64,000 nucleotides of DNA, from the NCBI RefSeq assembly GCF_014678725.1, contig NZ_CP061497.1, forward strand, positions 434,001-498,000, written 5' to 3'. Positions 16,735 through 25,738 of the stretch are shown piece by piece; positions within the stretch are counted from its first letter, which is position 1; every line of letters starts with the position of its first letter. The notes under the pieces were generated by a model that made no database searches, was not told the origin of the DNA, and saw only the letters and a list, made by a program, of their open reading frames with translations. The position numbers were made by a program, and so were the translations under genes. Source of the DNA: Thermomonas sp. XSG. Lineage in GTDB: Bacteria > Pseudomonadota > Gammaproteobacteria > Xanthomonadales > Xanthomonadaceae.

Positions 16735-16937
16735 GCGGCTGCCTCCAGGTTCTCGCCCAGCTTGTCGGCGATGAAGCGCCGCAGATCGGCCTCGGGAACC
16801 AGCGTGCGGGTGCCGACCTTGAACGTCCGAATCTGGCCGTCGGCGATGAGCTGGTAGATGGTGGTGCGGGAAATGCCGAGCCGGCGGCAGGCATCGTTCA
16901 CGGTGTGCGCCAGCGGCGCGGCGGTGCTGTTCTGCAT
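16731..16937 (-). CDS. AlpA/excisionase-like helix-turn-helix regulator
   Basis: 68 residues with a MerR/AlpA-type DNA-binding fold: TVNDACRRLGISRTTIYQLI, then the wing DGQIRTFKVGTRTLVPEADL and a C-terminal helix. Proteins of this size and type act as excisionase or as the AlpA activator in satellites and cryptic prophages, often controlling integrase and early genes. GAGG lies eight bases before the ATG. The 90-base upstream gap carries an inverted pair, ATCTGTCC (16939-16946) and GGACAGAT (16991-16998), that may be its own operator; one arm overlaps the ribosome binding site. Confidence 0.82.
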   Translation of the reverse strand: MQNSTAAPLAHTVNDACRRLGISRTTIYQLIADGQIRTFKVGTRTLVPEADLRRFIADKLGENLEAAA

Positions 16938-17012
16938 GATCTGTCCTCTGCGGTTTGGTTGCAGGTGTCCCGGCGTATGCGTGCCGGTAAGGACAGATTC
17001 CGTCGAAGCCGC

Positions 17013-17035
17013 GAACCTGTAGGAGCCTCAGGTTC
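17013..17035. promoter_or_regulatory. Inverted repeat upstream of alpA
   Basis: GAACCTG (17013-17019) and CAGGTTC (17029-17035) flank nine bases whose AGG/CCT extend the stem with one bulge. It spans the stop codon of the 164-aa gene and lies just before the alpA leader, so it could be a weak terminator or an operator. No T-run follows on either strand. Confidence 0.35.
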
Positions 17036-17522
17036 CGATTTCTCTAAGTACCTGCCGGACATACTTGGCAGTAGCGCCGGTGCGCTTCGCCAGCGTGGCA
17101 ACGCGCGCAGCCTCTGGGCCTTCATAGTCGCGCAGCGCGACGATGATTGCGTGGCGCTTTGAGCCTTCGCCGCGGCGCGTTTCCCGGCTTGCTGCAGCGC
17201 CTTTCTCGCCGCCGCGCTTGCCCGCCAGCCCGGCCATCGCTAGCGGCTTTGCGCTCGCCATGCTCAACGTTCGGGCCATGAGCTCGAGCTTGTCGGCTAT
17301 GACCTCATCCTCTCGAGCCTCCAACGCCGACAGCAGCCCATCGCGGTGCCGCTGAAGGGTGATCCTTGCCCCGATGTTGGGCGGCAGCTGCGCAACGCCA
17401 GCATCCCAGCCGATCAGATCGAATCCCCACCGCAGCGAAAGCCAAATGCCCCAGGTGTCGGCCAGCTCATCGGGTGCTGCCCCCGCCTCAGCGGGGGGCT
17501 TCGTGGGCTTCTTGCCGGTCAT
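17028..17522 (-). CDS. Unknown satellite protein with HTH-like C-terminus, 164 aa
   Basis: No family recognised. The N-terminus is Pro/Ala-rich (MTGKKPTKPPAEAGAAPDEL). The middle has a hydrophobic WGIWLSLRWGFDLIGW patch and a long helical stretch rich in Glu, Leu and Met. A basic Gly-rich linker (GKRGGEKGAAASRETRRGEG) follows, and the C-terminus reads AARVATLAKRTGATAKYVRQVL, which looks like a helix-turn-helix. It lies three bases after the 93-aa gene and before alpA. It may be a DNA-binding regulator or replication accessory of the element. Confidence 0.7.
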   Translation of the reverse strand: MTGKKPTKPPAEAGAAPDELADTWGIWLSLRWGFDLIGWDAGVAQLPPNIGARITLQRHRDGLLSALEAREDEVIADKLELMARTLSMASAKPLAMAGLAGKRGGEKGAAASRETRRGEGSKRHAIIVALRDYEGPEAARVATLAKRTGATAKYVRQVLREIGT

Positions 17523-17525
17523 CTC

Positions 17526-17807
17526 TCAGCCTTCAATCTCTGCGGCTTCCAGCTTTTCGTGCAGCCCTTCCAGCAGATGGGCAACCATCCACATGGTGCG
17601 GCTCAGGTCGGTATTGCCGAGCGCTTCGGCGCCGGCGCGAATCGTGGGCAGCGCGGCGTCGATCTGGATAGCGGCCAGGTTCACAACCGATGCGAGCGCA
17701 GCATCCCGCCGACTCGCCGCAGGGCCCTGCCGGCTGGTGGCGGCTACCAGGTCCGATGCAACCCTGTTGACGCGGCGCAGGTATTCGTCGCGGTCGATGA
17801 TGCTCAT
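17526..17807 (-). CDS. Unknown satellite protein, 93 aa
   Basis: Starts MSIIDRDEYLRRVNRVASDL and ends LLEGLHEKLEAAEIEG. Almost wholly helical by composition, with no Cys, signal peptide or membrane helix. The ATG overlaps the stop of the 76-aa gene (ATGA), so the pair is translationally coupled. The similar size and helical makeup suggest the two proteins may pair, but no homology between them is visible and no function can be assigned. Confidence 0.7.
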   Translation of the reverse strand: MSIIDRDEYLRRVNRVASDLVAATSRQGPAASRRDAALASVVNLAAIQIDAALPTIRAGAEALGNTDLSRTMWMVAHLLEGLHEKLEAAEIEG

Positions 17808-18034
17808 GCCGGCCTCCTCATGCTGGCGGTCAGTGCACGCAAGCCAATCAGCGCCGAATCGACGCGACGCTGCATCGCGAACAGGTAGCTCTCTTGCACC
17901 TCATCCGACAGCGCGGCGAATCCCTGCATCCCCTCACCGGTCACGCAGATCAGCATTGCGCGCAGGTCGGTCAGGTCATCGAACAGCGTATCCGCCGCGT
18001 CCAGGGTGTCGGGCTTTACAATTGCAGTTGCCAT
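17804..18034 (-). CDS. Unknown satellite protein, 76 aa
   Basis: Starts MATAIVKPDTLDAADTLFDD and ends ALTASMRRPA. The ATG at 18034 is preceded by AAGGAG eight bases upstream, one of the best ribosome binding sites in the element. The longer open frame (to 18181) overlaps the integrase end and has no such site. It is acidic, helical and soluble, with no recognised family. As first gene of the small-protein cluster behind the integrase it may be an early regulator or a helper-interference factor, which is speculation. Confidence 0.7.
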   Translation of the reverse strand: MATAIVKPDTLDAADTLFDDLTDLRAMLICVTGEGMQGFAALSDEVQESYLFAMQRRVDSALIGLRALTASMRRPA

Positions 18035-18102
18035 GATCGAAGTCTCCTTTCGGTTGTGGAAGGTGCGGCGGCGGTGATAGCGCACCGTCGTCGCACCGCT
18101 TG

Positions 18103-19332
18103 CTACCGGCGGCTGCCGGATTTCTTGAACTCCAGAATCTTGCCGGTATCGGTGCGCCGGCGATCCAGGTAGTCGGCCCATGCCTGCATCATCTTGCGAC
18201 GCGCGGCGAGGTGGGCGGTTCGGTTGTAGGCGCGGCCGTTCGGATCGCGCACGGCATGCGCGAGCTGGTGCTCGATGTAGTCGGGGCGGAAGCCCAGTTC
18301 CTCATCCAGCAGCGTGCGCGCAATCGCGCGGAAGCCGTGGGCGGTCATCGTGGTCTTGTCGTAGCCCATGCGCCGCAGCGCGGCGTTGAGCGCGGCCTCG
18401 CTCATCGGCTTGCGCGGATCGTGGCCACCGGGGAAGACGTGGGCGCGGTTGCCCGTGAGCGGCTGCAGGTCGGTCAGGATCTCGATGGCCTGCCGGGACA
18501 GCGGCACCATGTGCGGCTCGCGCATCTTCATCTTGTGCGCCGGGATGTTCCACTCCGCGGCCTCCAGATCGATCTCTGCCCACTCGGCTTGCCGCAGCTC
18601 GCCGGGGCGGACGAATACCAGCGGCGCCAGGCGCAACATGGCCTTCACCACGTTGCCGCCGGTGTAGCCGTCGATCGCGCGCAGCAGCTCGCCCACGGCC
18701 TTCGGGTCGGTCGGCGCGGGATAGTGCTGCGGCTTCCACGGGGCGAGCGCGCCGCGCAGGTCAGTTGACGGGTCGCGGTCGGCCCGGCCGGTGGCGATGG
18801 CGTAGCGGAACACCTGCCCGGCGTTCTGCAGCACGCGGTGCGCGGTCTCCAGTGCGCCACGGCTTTCGATCCTGCGCAGGCAGCGCAGCAGCTCGGGCGC
18901 CTTGATCTCGGCAACGGGGCGGCTGCCGATCCACGGGAACAGGTCGTTCTCCAGCCGGCCCATGATCTTGCCGGCGTGCGATGCCGCCCAGTTGGGTGCG
19001 AACTTGCCGAACCACTCCCGCGCGACCGCCTCGAAGCTGTTGGCGGCGCGATCCTCGCCGGCCTGCTTCTCGGCCTTCCTGTGCTCGCCCGGGTCGGTGC
19101 CGGCAGCCAGCAGCTTGCGGGCGTTGTCGCGGCGGTCCCGCGCCTCGGCCAGGCTCACCTCCGGATAGGTGCCGTGCGCGAGGCGCTTCTCCTTCCCGCC
19201 GAACCGGTACTTCTGGCGCCAGAGCTTGCCGCCTGCCGGGGTGATCTCCAGGTACAGGCCGCCGCCGTCGAACAGGCGCTGCGTCTTGTCCGCCGGTTTG
19301 GCCTTGCGGATGGCGGTGTCGGATAGGGGCAT
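18103..19332 (-). CDS. Tyrosine-type integrase (P4-like, DUF4102)
   Basis: Site-specific recombinase for integration and excision, 409 residues. An N-terminal DUF4102 arm-binding domain (LSDTAIRKAKPADKTQRLFD, GGLYLEITPAGGKLWR) is followed by a SAM-like core-binding domain and the catalytic domain, with all key residues: Arg in VRPGELRQAEW near 245, HGFRAIAR near 332, HQLAHAV near 355 and the nucleophile Tyr in YNRTAHL near 367. The start MPLSDTAI was chosen by family; the upstream frame reads through arm repeats. It lies just beyond the 3' end of tRNA-Ala, the usual position for a tRNA-targeting integrase. Confidence 0.94.
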   Translation of the reverse strand: MPLSDTAIRKAKPADKTQRLFDGGGLYLEITPAGGKLWRQKYRFGGKEKRLAHGTYPEVSLAEARDRRDNARKLLAAGTDPGEHRKAEKQAGEDRAANSFEAVAREWFGKFAPNWAASHAGKIMGRLENDLFPWIGSRPVAEIKAPELLRCLRRIESRGALETAHRVLQNAGQVFRYAIATGRADRDPSTDLRGALAPWKPQHYPAPTDPKAVGELLRAIDGYTGGNVVKAMLRLAPLVFVRPGELRQAEWAEIDLEAAEWNIPAHKMKMREPHMVPLSRQAIEILTDLQPLTGNRAHVFPGGHDPRKPMSEAALNAALRRMGYDKTTMTAHGFRAIARTLLDEELGFRPDYIEHQLAHAVRDPNGRAYNRTAHLAARRKMMQAWADYLDRRRTDTGKILEFKKSGSRR

Positions 19333-19333
19333 C

Positions 19334-19395
19334 TGGGGGCATCCGGAATGGCCAGAATCGGCCGATGCCCCCAAACGTGCCCCCAAATGCCCCCG
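19334..19395. repeat. TGCCCCCA repeats, probable integrase arm sites (right)
   Basis: TGCCCCCA at 19366-19373 and 19378-19385, TGCCCCCG at 19388-19395, and an inverted copy TGGGGGCA at 19334-19341. The inverted copy overlaps the integrase start, so integrase binding could repress its own gene. The first two copies have the same 12-base spacing as the left-end pair at 8981 and 8993. Confidence 0.6.
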
Positions 19396-19431
19396 GATTG
19401 CAACGGTCAGCTGCGGACGCGGGCAAACAAA

Positions 19432-19474
19432 AAGGGCCTGATTCTTGGGGATTTCCCTTAAGAATCAAGCCCTT
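19432..19474 (-). terminator. Terminator of tRNA-Ala, carried by the element
   Basis: A 14-bp stem with one mismatch (AAGGGC / TGATTCTT against AAGAATCA / GCCCTT), with an A-rich run at 19427-19433 that gives TTTTTGTTT on the minus strand. It lies 35 bases beyond the tRNA 3' end. As it lies between the tRNA and the integrase, it was probably brought in by the element to replace the terminator left behind at 8874-8897. Confidence 0.75.
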
Positions 19475-19508
19475 GACGTACACCAGCGAACAGTGACGGA
19501 TTGTTAAA

Positions 19509-19584
<76 letters not shown>

Positions 19585-19598
19585 ATGAGGGAGTGGCG

Positions 19599-19627
19599 AT
19601 TATACGGGGGCGATTGCGTGCTGCCAA
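19599..19627 (-). promoter_or_regulatory. Sigma70 promoter of tRNA-Ala
   Basis: On the minus strand: TTGGCA (19622-19627), a 17-base spacer and a perfect TATAAT (19599-19604), with the tRNA 5' end 15 bases downstream of the -10. This is the clearest consensus promoter in the window. Confidence 0.8.
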
Positions 19628-19773
19628 CTCCCCGTCGGGATGCTCCCCGGCGCCGTGGCGGACGCTGGGGCTGGCCGCTCAAGATCCTGCCGGCGATGGC
19701 GATATCGTGAACGAGGCCATGCCACGTCTGGGGCGCTCTGCCCCGGCTCTTCTTCCCTGCAGGGGGCATCATC

Positions 19774-22455
19774 ATGACGGTCGGTGCGGGAATGCGGTCG
19801 ATCACGGCGCGTACGGCGCTGGTCCTGGGCGCTGTGGCGGCACTCTGCTTCGCCGGGGCGGCATGGATGATCCAGCAGAAGGCGGCGCAGGTGCAGGAAG
19901 CCACCGCCATGGACGAGCTGGAACAGCTGGCCAGGGCGGAGGCGGCGAAGGTCCGGGGCTCCACCACCGAAACCCTGTCCCGCGTCCGTGGACTGGCCGA
20001 TGCCACGCTGGCGATCATGGCGCGCGGTGACGGCACCCGCGGCGAGGCCTCCGCCCTGGTACGCCGCTTCTCCGAAAACGACCCGGCGATACTGGGCTAC
20101 TGGCTGGAGATAGAGCCCGACGGCTTCGACGGGCGTGATGCCGAATTCGTCCGCAGTTGGGCCGCGGGCGAACCGACCGGGGAAGCACGCGACGCCTTCG
20201 TGGCCGCGCTGGATCCCGCCCAGCAGGTCAGCACCGATGCCGGGCGGATGTCGGTGTACTGGACGCGCGAGCCCTCGGGCAAGGTTTCCCTGCAGGATGC
20301 CGTGGGCGCCGAGAACAACCTCGTGGTAACCGGCGACAAGGCCGAAAAATACTACGCAGCGGTCAGGGATCGCGGCGACGAGCTGATGTTCGAACCCTAT
20401 TCCGACGAGATTTCCGGCAAGCAAGTGCTGATGACCAGCCTGATGGTGCCGCTCAAGGTCGACGGTCAGTTCCGCGGCGTGGCAGGTACCGACATCAGCC
20501 TGGATGCCATCCAGGCCAATCTCGCCAAGGTGCGGCCCTACCAGCGCGGCGTGGTGCGCCTGCTATCGCCCACCGGAATGGTGCTGGCGGCACCGGAGAA
20601 GGAGCTGCTCGGCAAACCGTGGAAGCAGGACCTGCGCGACGTGCTGGCGGCACTGGCCAGGGGCGAAACGGTCCGCCGGCGCGAGACCGGCTCGTTTGTG
20701 CAGGGCGAGGTGTTCCGCGTCTACGTCCCCGTCACCGTCGGTCGCTCGCCGGACGCCTTCGCGCTGATGGTGACCGCACCGGCCGATGCGGTGATGGCCG
20801 GCGTGGCCGAGGTCCGCAACCGGGTGATTCTGGTCGGCATCGCCAGCGTGTTGCTGCTCGTGGTGGTCGTGGTGCTGCTGCTGCGCGCACTCGTCGGCGC
20901 GCCGCTGCGCGGCATTGTTCAGGGCGTGGACGCGGTGGCTGCGGGCCAGCTGGACTATCCCATCGCAGCAGGCGGCGAGGATGAGGTGGGCCGGGTCTCA
21001 CGCGCGCTGCGCAAGATGCAGGCCGATCTGAAGGCGCGCCTCGACGCCGAGCGGCAGGTCGCCGCCGAGAACCAGCGGGTGCGGATCGCACTCGACAACG
21101 CCGGAACCGCCATGCTGATCGCCGGCGCCGATGGCAGCGTGGCCTATGCCAACCCGGCGATGCGCAACCTGCTGGGGCAGTACCGCCCTACCCTTGCCCG
21201 TTACCTCCCGCGCGCCGACCTGGACCAGCTTGAAGGCCAACCGCTGGCGCAGCTGCAGCCGGAACGCAGCTTCGATCCGGCGCGGCTCGACGCGATCGAC
21301 CAGCGCGAACTGGCATTCGGCAGCGCGGTGTTCGTGCAGACCGCGGCGCCGGTTGTGTCACCCGAAGGCGAGCGGCTGGGCGTGGTGGTGGAATGGCGCG
21401 ACCGCAGCCAGGAAGTCGCGGTGGAGGCGGAAGTCGGCGAAGTCATCGAGGCAGCTGCCGCCGGAGATCTGTCCAAGCGCATCGAAGTCGCAGGCAAGAG
21501 CGGCTTCTTCCGCCGCCTGGCCGAGGGCGTGGACGGCATGCTGGACGCGAACGCCGGCACGATGTCCGACGTCCAGCGCGTGCTCGCGGCGCTGGCCCGC
21601 GGCGACCTGACCCAGCGCATCACCGCCGACTACCGCGGCGTGTTCGGGCGGATGCGTGACGACACCAATGCCACGGTCGAGCGCCTGACCGAAACGATGC
21701 AGCGGGTGCAGGCCGCAGTGGACGCGATCCGCACCGCCGCACGGGAGATCGCCGCCGGCAACAGCGACCTGTCCGCGCGCTCCGAACAGCAGGCAGCCAG
21801 CCTGGAGGAAACCGCGGCGTCGATGGAGGAGTTGACCTCCACGGTGAAGAACAATGCCGAATCTTCCCAACAGGCGCGCCAGCTGGCCACCGGCGCCGCC
21901 GACGTGGCTTCCCGCGGGGGCGCGGTAGTCGAACAGGTGGTGGAGCAGATGGATGGCATCACCGCGGCGTCCAGGCGGATCGAGAACATCATCGGCGTGA
22001 TCGACGGCATCGCCTTCCAGACCAACATCCTGGCGCTGAATGCCGCGGTGGAAGCCGCGCGCGCCGGCGAGCAGGGCCGCGGCTTCGCGGTAGTGGCAAG
22101 CGAAGTGCGGGCGCTGGCGCAGCGCTCCGCGGAAGCCGCCAAGGAGATCAAGGGCCTGATCGGCAGTTCGGTCGAACGCGTGGACCAGGGCGCCACACTG
22201 GTGGCGCAGGCCGGCGGCACCATGCAGGAGATCGTCGAAGCGGTGCGCCGGGTCAGCGACCTGATGGCGGAGATTTCCGCCGCCTCGCAGGAACAGAGCA
22301 CCGGCATCGAGCAGGTCAACCAGACCATCACCCACATGGACGGCGTGACCCAGCAGAACGCGGCAATGGTGGAACAGGCCACCGCCGCGGCGCATTCGCT
22401 GCAGGAGCAGGCCGACGACCTGGCGGAGGTGGTGGCGGTGTTCCGCCTGCGCTGA
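19774..22455 (+). CDS. Methyl-accepting chemotaxis protein
   Basis: An 893-residue chemoreceptor. Order: N-terminal TM about 12-32, a large periplasmic double-Cache-type sensor to about 345, TM about 350-373, HAMP, a PAS-like segment about 428-540, a second HAMP-like stretch and the cytoplasmic signalling coiled coil. The conserved hairpin tip [19 protein letters not shown] followed by [18 protein letters not shown] starts near residue 745, where CheA and CheW dock. Glutamate pairs in the flanking helices ([16 protein letters not shown]) are likely methylation sites. AGGGGG lies seven bases before the ATG. A PAS between two HAMPs is less usual and suggests a second, cytoplasmic input such as redox state. 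There are no che genes nearby. Confidence 0.93.
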   Translation: MTVGAGMRSITARTALVLGAVAALCFAGAAWMIQQKAAQVQEATAMDELEQLARAEAAKVRGSTTETLSRVRGLADATLAIMARGDGTRGEASALVRRFSENDPAILGYWLEIEPDGFDGRDAEFVRSWAAGEPTGEARDAFVAALDPAQQVSTDAGRMSVYWTREPSGKVSLQDAVGAENNLVVTGDKAEKYYAAVRDRGDELMFEPYSDEISGKQVLMTSLMVPLKVDGQFRGVAGTDISLDAIQANLAKVRPYQRGVVRLLSPTGMVLAAPEKELLGKPWKQDLRDVLAALARGETVRRRETGSFVQGEVFRVYVPVTVGRSPDAFALMVTAPADAVMAGVAEVRNRVILVGIASVLLLVVVVVLLLRALVGAPLRGIVQGVDAVAAGQLDYPIAAGGEDEVGRVSRALRKMQADLKARLDAERQVAAENQRVRIALDNAGTAMLIAGADGSVAYANPAMRNLLGQYRPTLARYLPRADLDQLEGQPLAQLQPERSFDPARLDAIDQRELAFGSAVFVQTAAPVVSPEGERLGVVVEWRDRSQEVAVEAEVGEVIEAAAAGDLSKRIEVAGKSGFFRRLAEGVDGMLDANAGTMSDVQRVLAALARGDLTQRITADYRGVFGRMRDDTNATVERLTETMQRVQAAVDAIRTAAREIAAGNSDLSARSEQQAASLEETAASMEELTSTVKNNAESSQQARQLATGAADVASRGGAVVEQVVEQMDGITAASRRIENIIGVIDGIAFQTNILALNAAVEAARAGEQGRGFAVVASEVRALAQRSAEAAKEIKGLIGSSVERVDQGATLVAQAGGTMQEIVEAVRRVSDLMAEISAASQEQSTGIEQVNQTITHMDGVTQQNAAMVEQATAAAHSLQEQADDLAEVVAVFRLR

Positions 22456-22479
22456 GGCGCAGGCGGACGCCACGATCGT

Positions 22480-24186
22480 TCAGTCGCCCAGGAACAGCGC
22501 GCCGATCTCCAGCGCAGTCCTGTACGGCTCCGGGTCGTTGCGGTTGCTGAGCAGCACCACGGTCAGCCGCTGCGCCGGCCAGCGCACGATGACGTTGCGG
22601 AAGCCGATGGTTTCACCGGAATGCCACAGGGTGTCGCCGGTGATGCGCCAGCCGAAACCGTAGTGCGCGTCGAAGCCCTCGCCCACCACCTTCACGTGCG
22701 GGGCGAACGCCAGCGCGCGCGAGGCGTCCGACAACAGGCGGTCGTCGTACAGCGCCGCGTCCCAGCGCGCCAGGTCGTCGATGCTCGAATAGATGCCGCC
22801 ATCGCCCAGTACCGCGCTGGTCGAACTCTGGTCGGTGCGCTGCCAGCGGCCGTCGATCTCGCTGTGGCCGAAGGCCCGGTGCGACACCTCCGGCCCCCCG
22901 GCCACGTAGGCCAGGCTGCCGTCCATGCCCAGCGGCTGGAAGATGCGGCTGCGCAGGAAGTCCGGATAGGCCATGCCCGAGGCACGCTCCACGACCAGCG
23001 CCAGCAGCGCATAGCCGCTGTTGCTGTAGCGGTAGGCGCTGCCCGGCGCGAAGTACAGGCGGTTTTCCTTTTCCAGCAACGCCAGCACCCCGGCGTCACG
23101 GATCTGCCCGTCGTACGGCTCCTGCATCAGGTCTTCGTAGTCCACCAGCCCCGAGGTGTGGGTCAGCAGTTGGCGCAAGGTGATCGCGGCGGCGGCGTCC
23201 GGAAGCGGCGGCAACCATTTGCGCGCCCGGTCATCGATGGACAGCCTGCCGTCCTGTGCCAGCAGCAGGATCGCGGCGGCGGTGAACTGCTTGCTGACCG
23301 ACGCCAGCCGGTAAGCAGTGGCCGGGCCGGCTTCGATGTCGCGCGCCAGCTCAGCGCGGCCATAACCGCGCGCCACCACCGCCGCGCCGTCCTTCAGCAC
23401 CAGCAGGGAGGCGCCGGGCGCTTCGCCCTCATAGCGTTGCATCAGCGCATCGATGGCGGCGTCGCGGGTCGGGGGCGCGGTCACGGGCACGTCGTAATAC
23501 CGGTCGGGGGAAGGTTCCGGATCGAGGCGGAAATGCCACCACTCCTCGGGCAGGTTGGCGAAACCCTCGGCCGCCATCGCATCGCGCAGCCGGTGGCGGT
23601 TGGCGCGCTGGACGGCGCTGACCTCGGCACTGTCGGTATTCGCGCGGGTGCCGAAGAAGTCGAAGGCGGTGCCCATGTCCAGCGGCGTACACGCGGCGCC
23701 CCGGGCGTCGCACTGCAGCAGGGTCAGGTCGACGGTGCCGCCGCGGCTGTGCCCGGAGACAGGTGCGATGTAGACGCCACGCAGCTGCGGCTTGTCGAGG
23801 TCGGGATAGAACTCGGCCTTGGTGCGGGTATCGGCCGCATCGTCCATCCAGCGCACGAACTGCGCTACCGCGCGCGCCGGGCGGTAGCAGTCGTACACGC
23901 GCAGGCGCTGGTGCTGCTTGCGCAGCGAAGCTTCCACCCGCGCCAGCGCTTGCGCGGCTTCGCGCTTGAGCCAGCAGCGGGGCGCCAGGTAGCCGTCGAT
24001 GGGCACGCCGACGAAGTTGTGGCTGCCGGCGTAGCGGATCTCCTGCGACAGGTCCGGCACCAGCGTGCGGATGTCCACCAGCCCCGCCTCGTCCATGCTG
24101 CGCGCGGGCGACAGCACCGGCGGTTCGCCGGCACGCAGCGGCGCAACACAGGCCAGCAGCGCCGCCAGCAGCAATGCCCTACTCAC
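22480..24186 (-). CDS. Fusion: VanX-like D-Ala-D-Ala dipeptidase plus serine beta-lactamase-like domain
   Basis: A 568-residue exported two-enzyme fusion. A signal peptide (MSRALLLAALLACVAPLRAG) leads to an M15D dipeptidase domain with the zinc-site motifs SGHSRGGTVDLTL near 144 (His, Asp) and EEWWHF near 213 (catalytic Glu, zinc His), plus the family's RVYDCYRP. From about 240 a class-C beta-lactamase/DD-peptidase fold begins with SVSKQF (SxxK) near 294, YSN near 386 and WHSGE near 521. The GTG start at 24186 overlaps the stop of the upstream hydrolase by eight bases; the 128 codons before it in the open frame are antisense-like and excluded. The substrate is probably D-amino-acid-containing peptides from murein; resistance to glycopeptides is not implied. 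Confidence 0.85.
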   Translation of the reverse strand: MSRALLLAALLACVAPLRAGEPPVLSPARSMDEAGLVDIRTLVPDLSQEIRYAGSHNFVGVPIDGYLAPRCWLKREAAQALARVEASLRKQHQRLRVYDCYRPARAVAQFVRWMDDAADTRTKAEFYPDLDKPQLRGVYIAPVSGHSRGGTVDLTLLQCDARGAACTPLDMGTAFDFFGTRANTDSAEVSAVQRANRHRLRDAMAAEGFANLPEEWWHFRLDPEPSPDRYYDVPVTAPPTRDAAIDALMQRYEGEAPGASLLVLKDGAAVVARGYGRAELARDIEAGPATAYRLASVSKQFTAAAILLLAQDGRLSIDDRARKWLPPLPDAAAAITLRQLLTHTSGLVDYEDLMQEPYDGQIRDAGVLALLEKENRLYFAPGSAYRYSNSGYALLALVVERASGMAYPDFLRSRIFQPLGMDGSLAYVAGGPEVSHRAFGHSEIDGRWQRTDQSSTSAVLGDGGIYSSIDDLARWDAALYDDRLLSDASRALAFAPHVKVVGEGFDAHYGFGWRITGDTLWHSGETIGFRNVIVRWPAQRLTVVLLSNRNDPEPYRTALEIGALFLGD

Positions 24187-25738
24187 AGCCGCGCTCCCGC
24201 ACGAAGGCCAAGTCCTCGTAGTCGGAACTGAAATCACCATCGGGATTGAGCTTGGCCATGTGCAACCGGGCCTTGCCGCCCTCGCGGGAGAATGCCAGCC
24301 ACGCGTTTTCGTCCACCGCCTCGTCGTCCCAGACCAGCAGGTGCCGGTCGTCGAGGCGGCTGATCCGGCCATGCATCTTCGGCGACTTGGCGGCGCGCCA
24401 TTCCACCGCCTCGCCGACCGCGCAGATCCGCACCTCGCCGAACCACGGGTCGCGCCAGACGCCCAACCATTCACGCAGCTCGCTCGCGGAAACCGGCTGA
24501 CGCCGGGCGATGTCAGGCAAGGCAGGCTTCGACGCCGCGGCCGGCGGCGGCGTGGCCAGCGCGTCAGCATAGCCAGCCACGCCCAGAGACTTTTCCGGGG
24601 CAGTGAACAGCTTGAGCAGCGCGGTGCCCAACACCGTGCGCGCGCTGCCGCCGTCGCCGTTGATCATGAACACGAAGCCGGACTTGCGATCCGGCAACAG
24701 CATCATCATCGAATACATGCCGCCCAGCGTCCCGGTGTGCGAGACCGTCCACTCGCCGTCCACGTCGGCCAGGCGGAAGCCATAGGCATAGGCGTAGTAA
24801 TGGGTGTTATCCCACTGCCGCTTGAGCCGCGAGATCGGCATCGGCGTGCGCGCCTTCCACATCTCCGCGCGCTGCGCCTCGCCCAGCCACGCCTTCTGCG
24901 CATCGGTCGGCGCCAGCCAGCTGTTGGCCCAGACCAGCATGTCGTCCAGCGTGCAGCGGATGCCGCCGGCTGGCGCGGAAGCAATCGCGGGAATGATGTC
25001 GGCATCACCGCGGGTGCGCACGATCGCATCGCCATCGCGCCCGTGCGGCTGCGCCACGCTGCCGGCGTCCTTCAGGGCGAACTCACCCACCCGGCAGCCG
25101 GACAATCCCAGCGGGGCGAATAGCTCGTGCCGCACCAGTTCCTCGTAGGACGCGCCGCCTGCCGCGGCAGCCACCTGCCCCGCCACCACGTACAGCAGGT
25201 TGTCGTAGGCATAGCCGGCGCGGAAGCCGTAGGCCGGCTTGATGTGGCGCAGCCCGCGCACGATGTCGTCGCGGGTGAAATGATTGGGTTCCGGCCACAG
25301 CATCAGGTCGCCGCCGCCTTCGGGCAGGCCGCTGTTGTGCACCAGCAGGTCGCTGACCGTCATGTGCGCGGTGACCCACGGGTCATGCATCGCGAACGCC
25401 GTCAGGTGCTTCACCACGGGATCATCCCACTGCAACTTGCCCTGCTGCACCAGCCGCGCCAGCACCGCCGCGGTCATCGCCTTGCTGTTGGAGGCGATCT
25501 TGAACAGGGTCTTGTCCGTCACCGGATCGCCGCTGCCATGCACGGTTTCGCCGTAGCCGCGGGCGAAGACCACCTTGCCGTCTTCGATCACGCCCACCGC
25601 GATGCCCGGCAGCCTGTAGCGGGCGATGACCTGGCGCACGGTGGCGTCGATGGCCTGCGGGTCCGGCCCTGCCGGCGCTGCGGCGGATGCGGCGGCCGGC
25701 AGCAGCAGGGCCAGCAACAGGACAAGGGCGGGCTTCAT
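24179..25738 (-). CDS. Exported serine hydrolase (class C beta-lactamase/DD-peptidase fold) with C-terminal DUF3471-like domain
   Basis: 519 residues with signal peptide MKPALVLLLALLLPAAASA. The catalytic triad motifs are SNSK (SxxK) near 80, YDN near 177 and HTGTLGG near 333. A C-terminal lipocalin-like domain from about 415 resembles DUF3471, seen in serine hydrolases and D-aminopeptidases. Beta-lactamase activity is unlikely to be its main role; cleavage of D-amino-acid peptides or esters is more typical of the group. The ATG overlaps the lysA stop (ATGA), so it is translationally coupled to lysA and is followed with overlap by the VanX fusion. Confidence 0.85.
   Translation of the reverse strand: MKPALVLLLALLLPAAASAAAPAGPDPQAIDATVRQVIARYRLPGIAVGVIEDGKVVFARGYGETVHGSGDPVTDKTLFKIASNSKAMTAAVLARLVQQGKLQWDDPVVKHLTAFAMHDPWVTAHMTVSDLLVHNSGLPEGGGDLMLWPEPNHFTRDDIVRGLRHIKPAYGFRAGYAYDNLLYVVAGQVAAAAGGASYEELVRHELFAPLGLSGCRVGEFALKDAGSVAQPHGRDGDAIVRTRGDADIIPAIASAPAGGIRCTLDDMLVWANSWLAPTDAQKAWLGEAQRAEMWKARTPMPISRLKRQWDNTHYYAYAYGFRLADVDGEWTVSHTGTLGGMYSMMMLLPDRKSGFVFMINGDGGSARTVLGTALLKLFTAPEKSLGVAGYADALATPPPAAASKPALPDIARRQPVSASELREWLGVWRDPWFGEVRICAVGEAVEWRAAKSPKMHGRISRLDDRHLLVWDDEAVDENAWLAFSREGGKARLHMAKLNPDGDFSSDYEDLAFVRERGCE

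Noticed and set aside
19774-22455. Chemoreceptor as cargo of the satellite
   Set aside because: It lies outside tRNA-Ala, on the opposite strand to the element's genes, with chromosomal-type composition.
22480-24186. Glycopeptide (vancomycin) resistance through the VanX-like domain
   Set aside because: No vanH, vanA or vanS/R genes are nearby, and the protein is exported and fused to another hydrolase; the context is cell-wall peptide metabolism.
22621-24231. 536-aa open frame opposite the VanX fusion
   Set aside because: His/Gln/Gly/Arg-rich antisense composition without signals; the minus strand has two intact catalytic domains.
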